A stretch of 37,347 bases of DNA from Pseudomonadota bacterium (GCA_030917925.1 JAUPTV010000056.1:1-37347), one strand, 5' to 3'. Positions 16,015 through 26,802 are shown, numbered from the stretch's first letter. Notes: generated by a model from the sequence alone, not told the origin. Translations and numbers: made by a program.

Positions 16015-18093
16015 TCACCCATTCAAACCCTTCATGGTCAGACGAATACGGCCCTGTTTGTCGATTTCCATGATCCGCACCTTGACCACATCGCCGACGG
16101 TCAGCTTATCGCTAATGTTTTGCACCCGCTCCTCGCAGATCTGCGAAACATGCACCATGCCATCGCGGCCCGGCAGAATGGCGACAAACGCGCCGAAGTC
16201 CATGATGCGGACGACTTTGCCTTCATAGACCTGCCCGGCTTCCACATCCGCAGTAATCTGCTCAATGCGGCTGCGGGCGGCATCGCCGGCAGCCTTGTCC
16301 ACGGCCGCGATTTTGATCACGCCATCATCGGTAATATCAATGGTCGCGCCGGTTTCCTCGGTAATTGACCGGATCGTCACGCCGCCCTTGCCGATCACAT
16401 CCCGAATCTTGTCCGGGTTAATCCGCATAGTGGTGTAGCGCGGCGCGTATTCGGACAATTCCTTGCTCGGCTGATTGATCACTGCGCCCATCTTGCCCAG
16501 GATGTGCAACCGACCTTCGCGGGCCTGGGCCAGCGCCTGTTCCATGATCTCATGGGTGATGCCGTCGATCTTGATGTCCATTTGCAGCGCGGTAATACCT
16601 TCCGCTGTACCGGCCACCTTGAAATCCATGTCGCCGAGATGATCTTCATCGCCGATGATGTCGGTCAACACTGCAAAGCGGTCGCCTTCCTTGATCAGAC
16701 CCATGGCGATACCGGCCACCGGTGCCTTGATCGGGACGCCTGCATCCATCAACGACAGACTGGCACCGCAGACCGAGGCCATAGAGCTGGAACCGTTGGA
16801 TTCGGTAATTTCCGACACCACCCGCACCGTGTACGGGAACTGTTCGGGTTTGGGTATCACCGCCTGCACACCGCGCTTGGCCAGCCGGCCATGGCCGATT
16901 TCGCGGCGCTTGGGACTGCCAACCTGCCCAATTTCGCCCACTGAATACGGGGGGAAGTTGTAGTGCAGCAGGAAGGGCTGACGGTATTCGCCTTCAATCG
17001 CGTCGATGATCTGCGCATCGCGGTCGGTGCCCAGCGTTGTCACCACCAGCGCCTGCGTTTCGCCACGGGTGAACAGCGCGGAACCATGAGTACGCGGCAG
17101 GACGCCGGTGCGGATGGTGATCGGGCGAACCGTGCGGGTATCGCGGCCATCGATGCGCGGCTGACCGGCGATCACGCGGCCCCGGACAATCTTGCTTTCC
17201 AGCGCCTCGAAGGCGCTTTCGATGACCATTTTCGTCCAGCGCTCCGGCTCCTGGGCCGTCAACTGGGTAACTAACTGCTCACGAAGTTCACGCACCCGCT
17301 GCTGGCGCGACATCTTCTCGGCCATCTGATAGGCCTCGGTCAGCGCCGGTTCAATCGTGCGGACTGCGCTTGCTAATGCTTCATCCTTGGCTGGCGCTTG
17401 CCAATCCCAGGGCTGAACGCCGGCCTCGACGGTCAATTCCTTAATGGCGCGAATAGCCGCCTGCATCTGCTGATGGCCAAACAGCACCGCCCCCAGCATC
17501 ACCTCTTCGGACAGGCCATCGGCTTCGGATTCCACCATCAGCACCGCCCGCTCGGTTCCGGCCACGACCAGATCCAACTGCGAGGTCTTCAGCTCTTTGC
17601 GGGTGGGATTGAGCAGATACTGACCATTCGAATAGCCGATCCGGGCCGCGCCAATCGGACCGTTGAACGGGACGCCGGACATGGCGACGGCCGCCGAAGC
17701 GCCGAGCAGTGCCGGAATTTCCGGGTCCACCTGACTGTTGAGCGACATCACCGTGGCGATGATCTGCAATTCATTGGTGAAGCCGTCGGCAAAAAGCGGT
17801 CGTAACGGCCGGTCGATCAGTCGGGCAGTCAGGGTTTCGCTCTCGGAAGGCCGACCCTCGCGGCGGAAGAAGCCGCCAGGAATACGGCCCGCTGCATAGG
17901 TGCGTTCCTGATAATCCACCCGCAACGGGAGAAAATCCCGTCCGGCATCTTCCCGGTCAGCAACGAAAGTCACCAGCACGACGGTATCCGCCATATTGAC
18001 CAGCACGGCACCGCTGGCTTGCCGGGCGATTTCGCCAGTTTCCAGCGTGACGGTGTGCTGGCCGTATTGAAAGGTCTTTTTGATCGGGGTCAC
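16015..18093 (-). CDS. pnp: Polyribonucleotide nucleotidyltransferase (PNPase)
   Basis: PNPase degrades RNA 3' to 5' by phosphorolysis as a trimer and joins the RNA degradosome in many bacteria. The protein shows both RNase PH-like halves (start [19 protein letters not shown]; second half [28 protein letters not shown]), then a KH domain ([14 protein letters not shown]) and a C-terminal S1 domain ([29 protein letters not shown]). I chose the GTG at 18093 (692 aa) because homologues start at this point and AGGA lies seven bases upstream; an ATG 18 codons earlier gives residues that do not belong to the family and overlaps rpsO. It follows rpsO by 37 bp, the standard gamma order, where PNPase also autoregulates its own message. 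Confidence 0.96.
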   Translation of the reverse strand: MTPIKKTFQYGQHTVTLETGEIARQASGAVLVNMADTVVLVTFVADREDAGRDFLPLRVDYQERTYAAGRIPGGFFRREGRPSESETLTARLIDRPLRPLFADGFTNELQIIATVMSLNSQVDPEIPALLGASAAVAMSGVPFNGPIGAARIGYSNGQYLLNPTRKELKTSQLDLVVAGTERAVLMVESEADGLSEEVMLGAVLFGHQQMQAAIRAIKELTVEAGVQPWDWQAPAKDEALASAVRTIEPALTEAYQMAEKMSRQQRVRELREQLVTQLTAQEPERWTKMVIESAFEALESKIVRGRVIAGQPRIDGRDTRTVRPITIRTGVLPRTHGSALFTRGETQALVVTTLGTDRDAQIIDAIEGEYRQPFLLHYNFPPYSVGEIGQVGSPKRREIGHGRLAKRGVQAVIPKPEQFPYTVRVVSEITESNGSSSMASVCGASLSLMDAGVPIKAPVAGIAMGLIKEGDRFAVLTDIIGDEDHLGDMDFKVAGTAEGITALQMDIKIDGITHEIMEQALAQAREGRLHILGKMGAVINQPSKELSEYAPRYTTMRINPDKIRDVIGKGGVTIRSITEETGATIDITDDGVIKIAAVDKAAGDAARSRIEQITADVEAGQVYEGKVVRIMDFGAFVAILPGRDGMVHVSQICEERVQNISDKLTVGDVVKVRIMEIDKQGRIRLTMKGLNG

Positions 18094-18130
18094 GGAAACA
18101 TCCTGTGCGGCAAAAGAGCGGTGAAAACCA

Positions 18131-18400
18131 TTAACGACGCAAGCCAAGGCGGCTGATGAGTTCCTGATAACGCGGTAAATCCTTCCGCTTCAGGTAGTCG
18201 AGCATTTTGCGGCGCTGATTGACCATCTTCAACAGTCCGCGCCGGGAATGATGGTCTTTCTTGTGTTCGCCAAAGTGGGGCTGTAAGCCGTTGATCCGGT
18301 GGGTCAACAGCGCGACCTGCACCTCCGGGGAACCGGTATCGGCAGCGCCCCGTTGATAATCCTGCACGATCTGCAATTTTTGCTCAGTTTTAAGCGGCAT
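18131..18400 (-). CDS. rpsO: 30S ribosomal protein S15
   Basis: An 89-residue protein, exactly the E. coli length. [34 protein letters not shown] and LDYLKRKD are diagnostic of S15, which binds the central domain of 16S rRNA. A GGAG lies upstream of the ATG. It sits between truB and pnp in the same direction. In other gammaproteobacteria S15 represses its own translation; I did not fold the leader here. Confidence 0.97.
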   Translation of the reverse strand: MPLKTEQKLQIVQDYQRGAADTGSPEVQVALLTHRINGLQPHFGEHKKDHHSRRGLLKMVNQRRKMLDYLKRKDLPRYQELISRLGLRR

Positions 18401-18485
18401 GGGGGTTACTCTCCAACGTAGAGGGATTCAACAATTGATTAAGAGGACACTTTAGTTGCGTATCACGCACCTTGATCGCCCTGGA

Positions 18486-19400
18486 TTAGCGATGGCCGGC
18501 CAAGAGTCGGCGTGGCCCGACCCGGCCATCGTCGAGAATTTCACCGAGGCCCAGGAAGTTGTGTTCGCCTTCATACAGGCGCACCCAGCCCTGAGTGGGC
18601 GCATGCGGCACCAGGACCGGTTGGCCTTGCCGCAGGTAAAAAGCTACATCGCCGCGCACCCGCACCGCCGGCCATTGCATGACGGCGCTGTCCAGCGGTA
18701 ACAGTACTTCATCCAGCGCCGCCAGCCCCTGTTCTGCCCGATCACATAAAGCATCCAGCGTGACCATGCGGCTGGCGTCATAGGGTTCCACGGCGGTCCG
18801 GCGTAACGCCGAGATATGCGCACCACAGCCCAGCGCCTCGCCCAGATCAACCGCCAGGGTGCGAACGTAGGTGCCCTTGGAACAGCGCAGGGTACATTCC
18901 AGTTCCTCGCCTTCCAGCCGCAGCAATCGCAGTTCATGAACGGTGACCTGACGGGGTTCCCGCTCCACTTCGATGCCTTGGCGGGCCAGTTTGTACAGCG
19001 GCTGGCCGTGGCGCTTCAGGGCGGAATACATTGGCGGAATTTGTTCGATCACACCGGTAAACGGTTGCAACGCAGCTTCTACCTGCTCGCGGCTTAACGG
19101 CGCTACCGGACGGGTTAAAGTGGCCTCGCCTTCAGCATCGCCGGTCGTGGTCACAACCCCCAGCCGACAGGTGAACTGGTAGCTCTTATCGGCGTTCAGC
19201 AAAAATCCTGACAGCTTGGTCGCTTCGCCCAGACAGATCGGCAACAGACCACTGGCTAACGGATCGAGGCTACCGGTATGACCGGCTTTGGCCGCCTGAT
19301 ACAGGCGCTTGACCGTTTGCAACGCCGCGTTGGAGGTTAAGCCAATGGGCTTATCCAGCAACAGGACCCCATCAACCGAACGGCGGGGACGTCCGCTCAC
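18486..19400 (-). CDS. truB: tRNA pseudouridine(55) synthase
   Basis: TruB makes pseudouridine 55 in the T loop of tRNAs. The N-terminal GVLLLDKPIGLTSN and the catalytic segment GHTGSLDPLASGLLPICLG, with the nucleophile Asp46, are clear. The C-terminal part (WPAVRVRGDVAFYLRQGQPV...) is the PUA-like end. At 304 residues it has the usual size. Its ATG overlaps the rbfA stop by 4 bp, so the two genes are translated together within the infB operon. Confidence 0.96.
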   Translation of the reverse strand: MSGRPRRSVDGVLLLDKPIGLTSNAALQTVKRLYQAAKAGHTGSLDPLASGLLPICLGEATKLSGFLLNADKSYQFTCRLGVVTTTGDAEGEATLTRPVAPLSREQVEAALQPFTGVIEQIPPMYSALKRHGQPLYKLARQGIEVEREPRQVTVHELRLLRLEGEELECTLRCSKGTYVRTLAVDLGEALGCGAHISALRRTAVEPYDASRMVTLDALCDRAEQGLAALDEVLLPLDSAVMQWPAVRVRGDVAFYLRQGQPVLVPHAPTQGWVRLYEGEHNFLGLGEILDDGRVGPRRLLAGHR

Positions 19401-19783
19401 GGCGCAGACTCATCATGGTGATGGCTGGCATCGGCAGCGACCGCGGCGTCAATCAGCGCCGACAGCCGGGCACCCTGCTCGACCACTTCATCATAGCGAA
19501 AGTCCAGCTTCGGAACGACCCGTAGCCGCATCCGCCGCCCCAATTCCCGGCGCAGCAAGGGTGCGGCGCGGTTGAGTTCGGCCACCCGCTCGTTGCGCTC
19601 GGTTGGATCGCCCATCAGCGTCACAAAAATCCGGGCATAGGCCAGATCCCGACTGACTTCCACTGTGGTCATGGAAATCAGCGCCAGACGCGGATCGCGC
19701 AATTCATCGCGGATCAACTCGGCCAGTTCCCGGCGAATCTGCTCGCCGACCCGGCGGGTGCGTGGAATAGTTTTGGTCGCCAT
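19397..19783 (-). CDS. rbfA: 30S ribosome-binding factor A
   Basis: RbfA is a small KH-fold assembly factor for the 30S subunit, needed for 16S rRNA 5' end maturation and cold growth. RVGEQIRRELAELIRDELRDPRLALISMTTVEVSRDLAYARIFVT is typical of the family, and 128 residues is the normal length. It starts 23 bp after infB and overlaps truB by ATGA. Confidence 0.95.
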   Translation of the reverse strand: MATKTIPRTRRVGEQIRRELAELIRDELRDPRLALISMTTVEVSRDLAYARIFVTLMGDPTERNERVAELNRAAPLLRRELGRRMRLRVVPKLDFRYDEVVEQGARLSALIDAAVAADASHHHDESAP

Positions 19784-19806
19784 CGCGTGGATTCTCCGGC
19801 TGCGAA

Positions 19807-22704
19807 CTACAAGGTACGCTCGACCTGTATCCGTTCGAAGACCTCGATGTGATCGCCTTCGTGGATGTCATTGTAGTTCTTCACGCCGATTCCGCACTCC
19901 ATGCCGGCGCGCACTTCGCTGGCGTCTTCCTTGAAGCGGCGCAAGGAATCCAGTGCCCCTTCAAAAACCACGACGTTGTTGCGCAAGACACGAACCGGAT
20001 TGTTACGGCGCACCACGCCATCGACCACCATGCAGCCGGACACTACGCCAAACTTGGGCGAACGGAATACCTGCCGGACTTCGGCCAGACCGACAATATC
20101 TTCCCTGAATTCCGGCTTGAGCATCCCGACCATGGCCTGCTTGATGTGATCGATCAGCTCATAGATGATGCTGTAGTAGTGCAGCTTCAGTCCTTCTTCT
20201 TCCGCCAGTTTGCGGGCGACGTTGTCGGCGCGGACATTGAAGCCAATGATGAGCGCTTTGGCGTTACGCGCCAGATTCACATCCGACTCATTGATGCCGC
20301 CGACGCCGCTGGCAATAATCTTGACCCGCACTTCGTCAGTGGACAGCCGGGTCAGCGCGTCGACAATCGCCTCTGCGGAACCCTGCACATCGGCTTTAAG
20401 CACCACGTTGACGATGTTGACCTGGCCAGCCTCGAACTGTTTGGATATTCCTTCGATACCAATCACCGGTTTTTGCGACTGGGCTTCGCGCAGCTTGCTC
20501 TGCCGGAACAGCGCGATTTCCCGCGCCTTGCGTTCGTCAGCCACCGCAATCACTTCATCGCCCGCCTTGGGTGTCCCGGACAAACCCAGGATTTCCACCG
20601 GAATCGATGGCCCCGCTTCAGCGACGGTCTGGCCATTTTCGTTGAGCATGGCGCGCACCCGACCGTATTCAAGGCCGCTTAGAATCATGTCGCCCTTGCG
20701 CAGCGTGCCGCTTTGCACCAGCACCGTCGCCACCGGACCCCGGCCCTTGTCGAGCCGCGATTCAATCACCACGCCCTTGGCGGAGCCGTCGACCGGTGAT
20801 TTCAGTTCCAGCACTTCGGCCTGCACCAGAATCTTGTCAAGTAACTCATCGATGCCCAAACCGGATTTGGCCGAAACATAGGTAAACAGCGTATCGCCAC
20901 CCCATTCCTCGGAAATCACGCCTTGCACGGACAACTCGCTCTTGACCCGATCAATGTCGATGCCCGCCTTGTCCATTTTGTTGACGGCCACCACCAGGGG
21001 CACTCCGGCAGCACGGGCGTGCTGGATCGCCTCCTGAGTCTGCGGCATCACGCCATCATCGGCAGCCACCACCAGCACCACCACGTCAGTCGCTTTGGCA
21101 CCACGGGCGCGCATGGCGGTAAACGCGGCATGTCCCGGCGTATCGAGGAAGGTAATGACGCCCTTGGGCGTTTTGACATGGTAAGCGCCGATATGCTGGG
21201 TAATGCCGCCCGCTTCGCCCGCCGCGACCCGGGTCCGGCGGATATGGTCGAGCAGCGAGGTCTTGCCGTGATCGACATGACCCATGATCGTTACCACTGG
21301 TGGGCGCGACAGCGCTTCGCCACCCGTCGATTCGGCGCTTAAATCTTCTTCAAGCGCGTTTTCTCTGAGCAGCTTGTAGGTGTGACCCATTTCCTCCACG
21401 GCCAGCGCTGCCGTGTCCTGATCGATCACCTGATTGATCGTGACCATCAGGCCCATCTTCAGGAAGGTCTTGATGACCTCGGTCGCTTTGACCGACATCT
21501 TCTGGGCCAAATCGGCGACGCTAATCGTCTCGGGCAGGATCACTTCTCGCACCATCGGCGCGGTCGGTTTGGCAAAGCCATGCCGTTGCGCTGGCGCTGC
21601 AGTTTTAACCACTTTGCTTTTGCGAGGACGGCGACGCTCGCCTTTTTCCAGCGCACTTTGCACATCACCCCGTGGGAACCGGTCACCACCAAGGACTTCA
21701 TCACGGCGGGGGCTGGGAGCATGGCCTTCGCCCCGACCCTTGGCGGGAGGACGAGCGGGCGTATCGGTCCGTTTCCGCGGCCGATTTTCCGGCGTGGATT
21801 CGCCAGGTTTTTTAGGTCGGGTTTCAGCGCCTGGGCTGCTGCCGGTGCCCGGTTCACGCCGGGGCGCGGCCGGAGCGCCAGCGCTGGGGGGTCTACGCGC
21901 TGGGGTTTCGGCAGGTCGGGCTGATGGGGGACGATCCGCAGGCTTGCGGCGCTGATCGGATTCTGGCCGACGGCGGGGCTGCTCCGTTGCCGGACGGCGT
22001 GGGGCATCTTCGGCGCGGCGTGGCGCGGGTTCTTGAGTCGGACGTCGTGCGGATTCCTCAGTACGACGTGGCGCTTCAGCCGGACGTCGTGCGGATTCCT
22101 CAGTACGACGTGGCGCTTCAGCCGGACGCGGCGTGGGTTCCTCAGTACCGCGTGGCGCTTCAGTCGGACGCGGCGTGGGTTTTGAAACAAGGGTGGGACC
22201 TTCGGCGACCATTTCCTCGGGACGAGCGCCCTCGTCACCCATGACGGGTGGCGACGCTACTTCCAGTTGCGGAGAGGATTCCCGTACTGGCTCCTGAGGC
22301 AGCGACGCTTCGACCGCCACAATGGCAGGCGACGGCGTTTCGACCGGAACGGTCGGCCCACGGCGGCGGGTAGTTTCATCATCCACCAGACTGCGTTTGA
22401 CATAAGTACGCTTCTTACGCACCTCAACGCTGACCGTTTTTACCTGGCCAGGGGTGTTGCCACCCATTTTGATTTCGCTATGCGTCTTGCGCTTGAGAAT
22501 AATTTTTTTCGGCTCGGACGCGCCCGGCGTGGGCTGGCCGCCATGGCTTCGGCGCAAATGAGCCAAAAGATCCACTTTCTGCTTTTCCGTAATCGCTGAT
22601 TCCGCACTAGCGACCGTGATACCGGCCTCGGCGAACTGCTCCAACAAGCGATCCACCGGGATGCCGACTACCGTCGCAAACTGTTTGACCGTTACATCCG
22701 TCAT
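19807..22704 (-). CDS. infB: Translation initiation factor IF-2
   Basis: IF-2 is the GTPase that places fMet-tRNA on the 30S subunit. The protein has an N-terminal IF2_N helix domain ([21 protein letters not shown]), a ~300-residue Pro/Arg/Glu-rich linker, a second IF2_N domain ([20 protein letters not shown]), the G domain with GHVDHGKT (475-482), DTPGHAAF and NKMD, and the C-terminal domains that bind fMet-tRNA. Length is 965 aa, longer than the E. coli protein because of the linker. The linker carries a 14-residue tandem repeat coded by a 42-bp DNA repeat. It follows nusA by 31 bp. Confidence 0.97.
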   Translation of the reverse strand: MTDVTVKQFATVVGIPVDRLLEQFAEAGITVASAESAITEKQKVDLLAHLRRSHGGQPTPGASEPKKIILKRKTHSEIKMGGNTPGQVKTVSVEVRKKRTYVKRSLVDDETTRRRGPTVPVETPSPAIVAVEASLPQEPVRESSPQLEVASPPVMGDEGARPEEMVAEGPTLVSKPTPRPTEAPRGTEEPTPRPAEAPRRTEESARRPAEAPRRTEESARRPTQEPAPRRAEDAPRRPATEQPRRRPESDQRRKPADRPPSARPAETPARRPPSAGAPAAPRREPGTGSSPGAETRPKKPGESTPENRPRKRTDTPARPPAKGRGEGHAPSPRRDEVLGGDRFPRGDVQSALEKGERRRPRKSKVVKTAAPAQRHGFAKPTAPMVREVILPETISVADLAQKMSVKATEVIKTFLKMGLMVTINQVIDQDTAALAVEEMGHTYKLLRENALEEDLSAESTGGEALSRPPVVTIMGHVDHGKTSLLDHIRRTRVAAGEAGGITQHIGAYHVKTPKGVITFLDTPGHAAFTAMRARGAKATDVVVLVVAADDGVMPQTQEAIQHARAAGVPLVVAVNKMDKAGIDIDRVKSELSVQGVISEEWGGDTLFTYVSAKSGLGIDELLDKILVQAEVLELKSPVDGSAKGVVIESRLDKGRGPVATVLVQSGTLRKGDMILSGLEYGRVRAMLNENGQTVAEAGPSIPVEILGLSGTPKAGDEVIAVADERKAREIALFRQSKLREAQSQKPVIGIEGISKQFEAGQVNIVNVVLKADVQGSAEAIVDALTRLSTDEVRVKIIASGVGGINESDVNLARNAKALIIGFNVRADNVARKLAEEEGLKLHYYSIIYELIDHIKQAMVGMLKPEFREDIVGLAEVRQVFRSPKFGVVSGCMVVDGVVRRNNPVRVLRNNVVVFEGALDSLRRFKEDASEVRAGMECGIGVKNYNDIHEGDHIEVFERIQVERTL
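22040..22179. repeat. 42-bp tandem repeat inside infB
   Basis: Units start at 22040, 22082 and 22124, with a partial fourth at 22166. The first two are essentially identical; the third has diverged. Each adds 14 residues of the type [14 protein letters not shown] to the disordered linker of IF-2. The 42-bp length keeps the frame, so copy number can change without breaking the gene. Confidence 0.85.
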
Positions 22705-22735
22705 TCTTTACCCCCAGGCCGCGCCGGGTGACTGT

Positions 22736-24256
22736 TCATTCTTTGGAAAACCAGGGCGCCCGCGCCGTCATGATCAATTTTGCCGCCTGTTGTTCGTCCA
22801 ACCCGGCTATTTCATTGAGATCGTCGACCGACAACTCGGCCAAGTCGTCCATGGTCACAATGCCATGGCCCGCCAGCTTAAAGGCCAGCGCTTCGTTCAT
22901 TCCCGCCATCCCCAGGAGATCTTCCGCCGGCTGGGCGTCACCGAACCGCTCTTCCGCCGCGATCGCCCGCGTCAACAGTACATCGCGAGCTCGTCCACGC
23001 AACTCATCGACAATGTCCTGGTCGAATTCAGCGATTTCCAGCATTTCCTGAGTCGGCACATAGGCGACCTCCTCCAGGCTGGCGAACCCTTCGCGCACCA
23101 GAATTGTGGCGGTTTCGTCATCGACGTTCAGTTGCTCCATAAACATCTGCTGGAGCGTGTCATCTTCCTGACCACGCCGAGCGCGCGCCTGCTCGCCGGT
23201 CATCACATTCAGCGTCCACCCGGTCAGCCGGCTGGCCAATTGGACGTTCTGACCGCCCTTGCCAATCGCCTGAGCCAATTGTTTCTCTTCAGAAACAATA
23301 ATATCCATACTGTGGGTGTCTTCGTCAACAATGACCGAATCCACTTCCGCCGGCGACATAGCGTTCATGACGAACCGCACTGCGTCGTCATCCCAGCGGA
23401 CGATATCGACACGTTCACCGGCTAATTCATTAGAGACACTTTGCACCCGTGCGCCGCGCATTCCTACGCTGGCGCTGATCGGATCGATGCGCGCATCCTT
23501 GCTCTTGACCGCAATCTTGGCGCGTGAACCGGGATCGCGGGCAGCGCCCTTGATTTCGATCACGCCCTGGTTGATTTCGGGGACTTCCAGGGTAAATAAC
23601 GCGATCAGGAATTCCGGCGCTACTCGACTGACAAATAACTGTGGCCCGCGCTGTTCACTGCGCACATCCCTCAAATAACCGCGAATCCGCTCACCGATGC
23701 GAAACGACTCACGGGCAATCAGATCTTCACGGGCGACCTTGGCCTCGACGTTGCCGCCGACATCCATGATCACATCGCCACGCTCCAGGCGCTTGACGAC
23801 GCCGCTAATCAATTCGCCCTTGCGATGCAGGTAGGCGTCGACCACCTGGGCGCGTTCGGCGTCCCGCACTTTCTGAACGATGACCTGTTTGGCGGTCTGG
23901 GCAGCGATGCGCCCGCCAAAGTCAGCGTTTTCCAGCAGCGATTCAACGAATTCGTCAACTTGAACATCCGCCTTAAGCCGGCGAGCATCGGCCAGTTTCA
24001 TCTGCCGGTCCGGATGTTCAATCAGCGCCGAGTCGGATACGACCAACCAGCGCCGAAAGGTTTCATAACCACCAGTACGCCGATTAATTGCAACACGCAC
24101 ATCAGGCTCGCCTGAATAACGTTTTTTGGCGGCTGACGCCAGCGCCACTTCGAGAGCGCCAAAAATGATTTCCTTATTGACGCCTTTTTCATTGGAAACG
24201 GCATCCACCACCAGCAGAATTTCTTTGTTGCCTTCTTTGCTGTCTTTAATGCGCAT
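22736..24256 (-). CDS. nusA: Transcription termination/antitermination protein NusA
   Basis: NusA binds RNA polymerase and RNA and modulates pausing, termination and antitermination. The N-terminal domain begins NKEILLVVDAVSNEKGVNKE; then come S1, KH1 and KH2 domains (ARVQSVSNELAGERVDIVRW, IGKGGQNVQLASRLTGW) and two C-terminal acidic repeats of about 50 residues each (FASLEEVAYVPTQEMLEI and MDDLAELSVDDLNEIAGL). I chose the ATG at 24256 (506 aa): it has GAGG nine bases upstream and lies close to the family start, while 25 earlier codons in frame are not NusA-like. It stands between rimP and infB in the classic operon. Confidence 0.96.
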   Translation of the reverse strand: MRIKDSKEGNKEILLVVDAVSNEKGVNKEIIFGALEVALASAAKKRYSGEPDVRVAINRRTGGYETFRRWLVVSDSALIEHPDRQMKLADARRLKADVQVDEFVESLLENADFGGRIAAQTAKQVIVQKVRDAERAQVVDAYLHRKGELISGVVKRLERGDVIMDVGGNVEAKVAREDLIARESFRIGERIRGYLRDVRSEQRGPQLFVSRVAPEFLIALFTLEVPEINQGVIEIKGAARDPGSRAKIAVKSKDARIDPISASVGMRGARVQSVSNELAGERVDIVRWDDDAVRFVMNAMSPAEVDSVIVDEDTHSMDIIVSEEKQLAQAIGKGGQNVQLASRLTGWTLNVMTGEQARARRGQEDDTLQQMFMEQLNVDDETATILVREGFASLEEVAYVPTQEMLEIAEFDQDIVDELRGRARDVLLTRAIAAEERFGDAQPAEDLLGMAGMNEALAFKLAGHGIVTMDDLAELSVDDLNEIAGLDEQQAAKLIMTARAPWFSKE

Positions 24257-24299
24257 GTCGTTCTGCCTCTCAGCCGGTTCCGCCCGCTGTCGTCCCGTC

Positions 24300-24758
24300 T
24301 TAGATTTGGGGAACCAGCCGAGCCTTGTCAATCTGCTCGAGCGGCGCCCGCCATTCCTGTCCCTCGCTGTCCACGATCACCACCTCGCCGTCGCGTATCC
24401 CCTGTAGACGACCGATCAGTTTTCGCCGACCATTAAGCATTTCCCGTAGTTGCAGTCGTACCTCCGAACCGGCAAAGCGCTCATAATGTTCCGCCCCGAA
24501 TAAGGGACGATCCAGCCCCGGCGAAGAGATTTCCAGGGTGTATTGCCCGGCGATCAGATCCTCAACGTCCAGGACGCCACTGACCTGATGGCTGACGCGC
24601 TGGCAATCGTCCACAGTGATACCGGCTTTATTGTCAATATAAATCCGCAACAGGGCATTATTTCGGCGAGGATGAAACTCCATACCGACCCATTCGTACC
24701 CCATGGCCTCTACGACAGCGGTCAGGATCCGTTCGAGCGCTGACACGTTTTCATGCAT
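24300..24758 (-). CDS. rimP: Ribosome maturation factor RimP
   Basis: RimP helps 30S assembly. The segments GYEWVGMEFHPRRNNALLRIYIDNKAGITVDDC and YTLEISSPGLDRPLF are characteristic. The ATG at 24758 gives 152 aa and has GGTGG five bases upstream; a GTG three codons earlier is possible but would occupy that site. It is the first protein gene after tRNA-fMet, and an intrinsic terminator stands just before its start. Confidence 0.93.
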   Translation of the reverse strand: MHENVSALERILTAVVEAMGYEWVGMEFHPRRNNALLRIYIDNKAGITVDDCQRVSHQVSGVLDVEDLIAGQYTLEISSPGLDRPLFGAEHYERFAGSEVRLQLREMLNGRRKLIGRLQGIRDGEVVIVDSEGQEWRAPLEQIDKARLVPQI

Positions 24759-24773
24759 TTTGACCACCGGAAA

Positions 24774-24794
24774 TAAAAAAGGGGCCTGCGGCCC
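24774..24794 (-). terminator. Intrinsic terminator/attenuator directly before rimP
   Basis: On the minus strand GGGCC-GCA-GGCCC is followed by CTTTTTTATTT, and the rimP ATG comes about 16 bases after the T run begins. Transcripts from the tRNA side would therefore meet a terminator at the very edge of the rimP-nusA-infB message. Confidence 0.7.
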
Positions 24795-24892
24795 ACTTGT
24801 TCACCCTCGTTTGGTTGACCCGTTGCGGCACTCAATCTATTCATCAATCCCTCATCCAGCGCCATCCCGGACAACGCTGCACACATCCCCAC

Positions 24893-24915
24893 AAAAAAAG
24901 CCCTTGAAGGGCTTT
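24893..24915 (-). terminator. Intrinsic terminator after tRNA-fMet
   Basis: On the minus strand AAAGCCC-TTCA-AGGGCTTT is followed by further Ts. It begins about 10 bp after the tRNA 3' end and would end most tRNA transcripts. Confidence 0.75.
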
Positions 24916-24925
24916 CCTTGAAAAT

Positions 24926-25002
<77 letters not shown>

Positions 25003-25014
25003 TCTGAGAAAGCA

Positions 25015-25044
25015 AAGATAACATGAATGGCCAAAACTTTGCAA
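25015..25044 (-). promoter_or_regulatory. Probable sigma70 promoter of tRNA-fMet
   Basis: On the minus strand TTGCAA and TATCTT are separated by 18 bases and lie just before the tRNA 5' end at 25002. The -35 fits well, the -10 moderately. By position it would drive the tRNA and, through the terminators, the rimP operon. Confidence 0.5.
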
Positions 25045-25051
25045 GCTTATT

Positions 25052-25654
<603 letters not shown>

Positions 25655-25780
25655 TTACTCTCTCCTGTTGATCCGGGGTTCTCCCGCGCCCGTCTGCGCC
25701 TGCCAACTGGCTTGACGACCGGGGAAACCAGTGTTAGCGTTAAATTTATCGTATTCACTCAAGCTTTGCGCCCGGTGGCG

Positions 25781-26119
25781 ATGCTGAATTTCAAAACCTT
25801 GATGAACCGACTCATGCCATTCGCCATTCTGATACTGGCGCTGACGGCCTGTGCAACGGCTCCCCCCGTACAAGAGATGAGCGACGCCCGTCAGGCTATC
25901 CGCGCCGCCGAGGCCGTCGGTGCCGCCCAGTATTCGCCGGAAAGTCTGACCGCGGCGCAGGTGTTGCTGCGCAAGGCTCAGACTGATCTGGAAACCGGCG
26001 CTTATGAAACAGCGCGCCGGTATGCGCTTGATGCCCGGGCGCAAGCTATCAAGGCACGGGAAACCGCGTCCAACAATCCGCAGCCCCGTTCAACGCCAGT
26101 CCAGAAGAAAATACCATGA
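25781..26119 (+). CDS. Small DUF4398-like lipoprotein
   Basis: The N terminus has a lipoprotein signal: a hydrophobic run (MPFAILILAL) ending in the lipobox LTAC, so it should be anchored through Cys in the outer or inner membrane. After the signal comes one helical hairpin-like region (QEMSDARQAIRAAEAVGAAQYSPESLTAAQVLLRKA), the pattern of DUF4398 proteins, whose role is unknown. The ATG at 25781 has GGTGG nearby; the ATG at 25802 gives a more compact signal peptide and cannot be excluded. Its stop overlaps the acylphosphatase ATG by 4 bp. Confidence 0.75.
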   Translation: MLNFKTLMNRLMPFAILILALTACATAPPVQEMSDARQAIRAAEAVGAAQYSPESLTAAQVLLRKAQTDLETGAYETARRYALDARAQAIKARETASNNPQPRSTPVQKKIP

Positions 26120-26388
26120 AAACGTTGTGTCTACGCTGCCAGGTTAGCGGCCGGGTCCAGGGCGTCGGTTTTCGCTACGCGACTGTCGATAAAGCACTGG
26201 CACTGGGCGTCACGGGTTATGTGCGCAATCTGCCGGATCGGCGGGTTGAAGTCGTAGCCTGCGGCGAGGAACAGGCGGTTATGGCCCTTCGCAACTGGCT
26301 TTGGCAAGGCCCGCCCCCCGCTTCTGTGAGTGATGTCCACTGCGAAACCGCGCCCCATCAGGATTTCCGCGATTTCCGGATCGAATGA
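26116..26388 (+). CDS. acyP: Acylphosphatase
   Basis: A 90-residue protein that hydrolyses acyl phosphates such as carbamoyl phosphate. The active-site loop GRVQGVGFR contains Arg20, and Asn38 lies in GYVRNLPDRRVE; these are the two catalytic residues of the family. It overlaps the lipoprotein gene upstream by ATGA and is followed by a 414-bp non-coding gap. Confidence 0.95.
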   Translation: MKTLCLRCQVSGRVQGVGFRYATVDKALALGVTGYVRNLPDRRVEVVACGEEQAVMALRNWLWQGPPPASVSDVHCETAPHQDFRDFRIE

Positions 26389-26414
26389 GAATCTCCGTCT
26401 TCAGCAGGCTTGAC

Positions 26415-26631
26415 TTATCCACAGGCTTGTGAAATCCCTGAAATCCCGCTTTCCGGCGTCTGACCCCGCTGACTTCCGCAAAAAATCCTTTCACGATTCC
26501 AAGTCTTATCTACAATAGATTGAATAATAAAAATAAAAAAGACTAATCAAAACGTCATTAAACGGTCATTTACACGATAGTCGTCAACAGTCAGACGGCA
26601 TTCACAAAAGTTATCCACAGAGTTATCCACA
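26415..26631. other. DnaA-box cluster with AT-rich stretch (origin-like)
   Basis: Three perfect DnaA boxes TTATCCACA lie at 26415-26423, 26611-26619 and 26623-26631, the last two in tandem; a one-mismatch copy TTATCTACA is at 26506-26514. Between them, about 26515-26560 is almost pure A/T. All four point the same way. This can be a replication origin or a DnaA-titrating site. Too few boxes are seen for certainty, and no origin neighbour gene (dnaA, gidA, rpmH) is in the window. Confidence 0.5.
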
Positions 26632-26710
26632 GGCACCCGGAGGGCGGCGAACTGAATTCGCCTCTTTTTGCTATTGTCGCCTTTCCCTATGATCACCGGA
26701 TTTCCGAATT

Positions 26711-26746
26711 CCCCTCCTTGACCAAGGAGGGGTAGCGCGAAGCTAC
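26711..26746. repeat. REP/MITE-like double hairpin
   Basis: CCCCTCCTT-GACC-AAGGAGGGG is a perfect 9-bp stem, followed immediately by GTAGC-GCGAA-GCTAC. Two adjacent GC-rich hairpins in an intergenic gap are typical of REP-like interspersed repeats. It could also act as a weak terminator between the convergent acyP and nagE genes. Confidence 0.5.
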
Positions 26747-26802
26747 GGGGTGGTTCTGGATGTCCACTGATCAGCCGGAAAGACTATACGGCGGGGAGGA
26801 TG

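Noticed and set aside
15820-16368. Plus-strand frames containing GGERGIRTL or AEREGFEPS
   Set aside because: They are the antisense of tRNA-Ser and the end of pnp, another classic false call.
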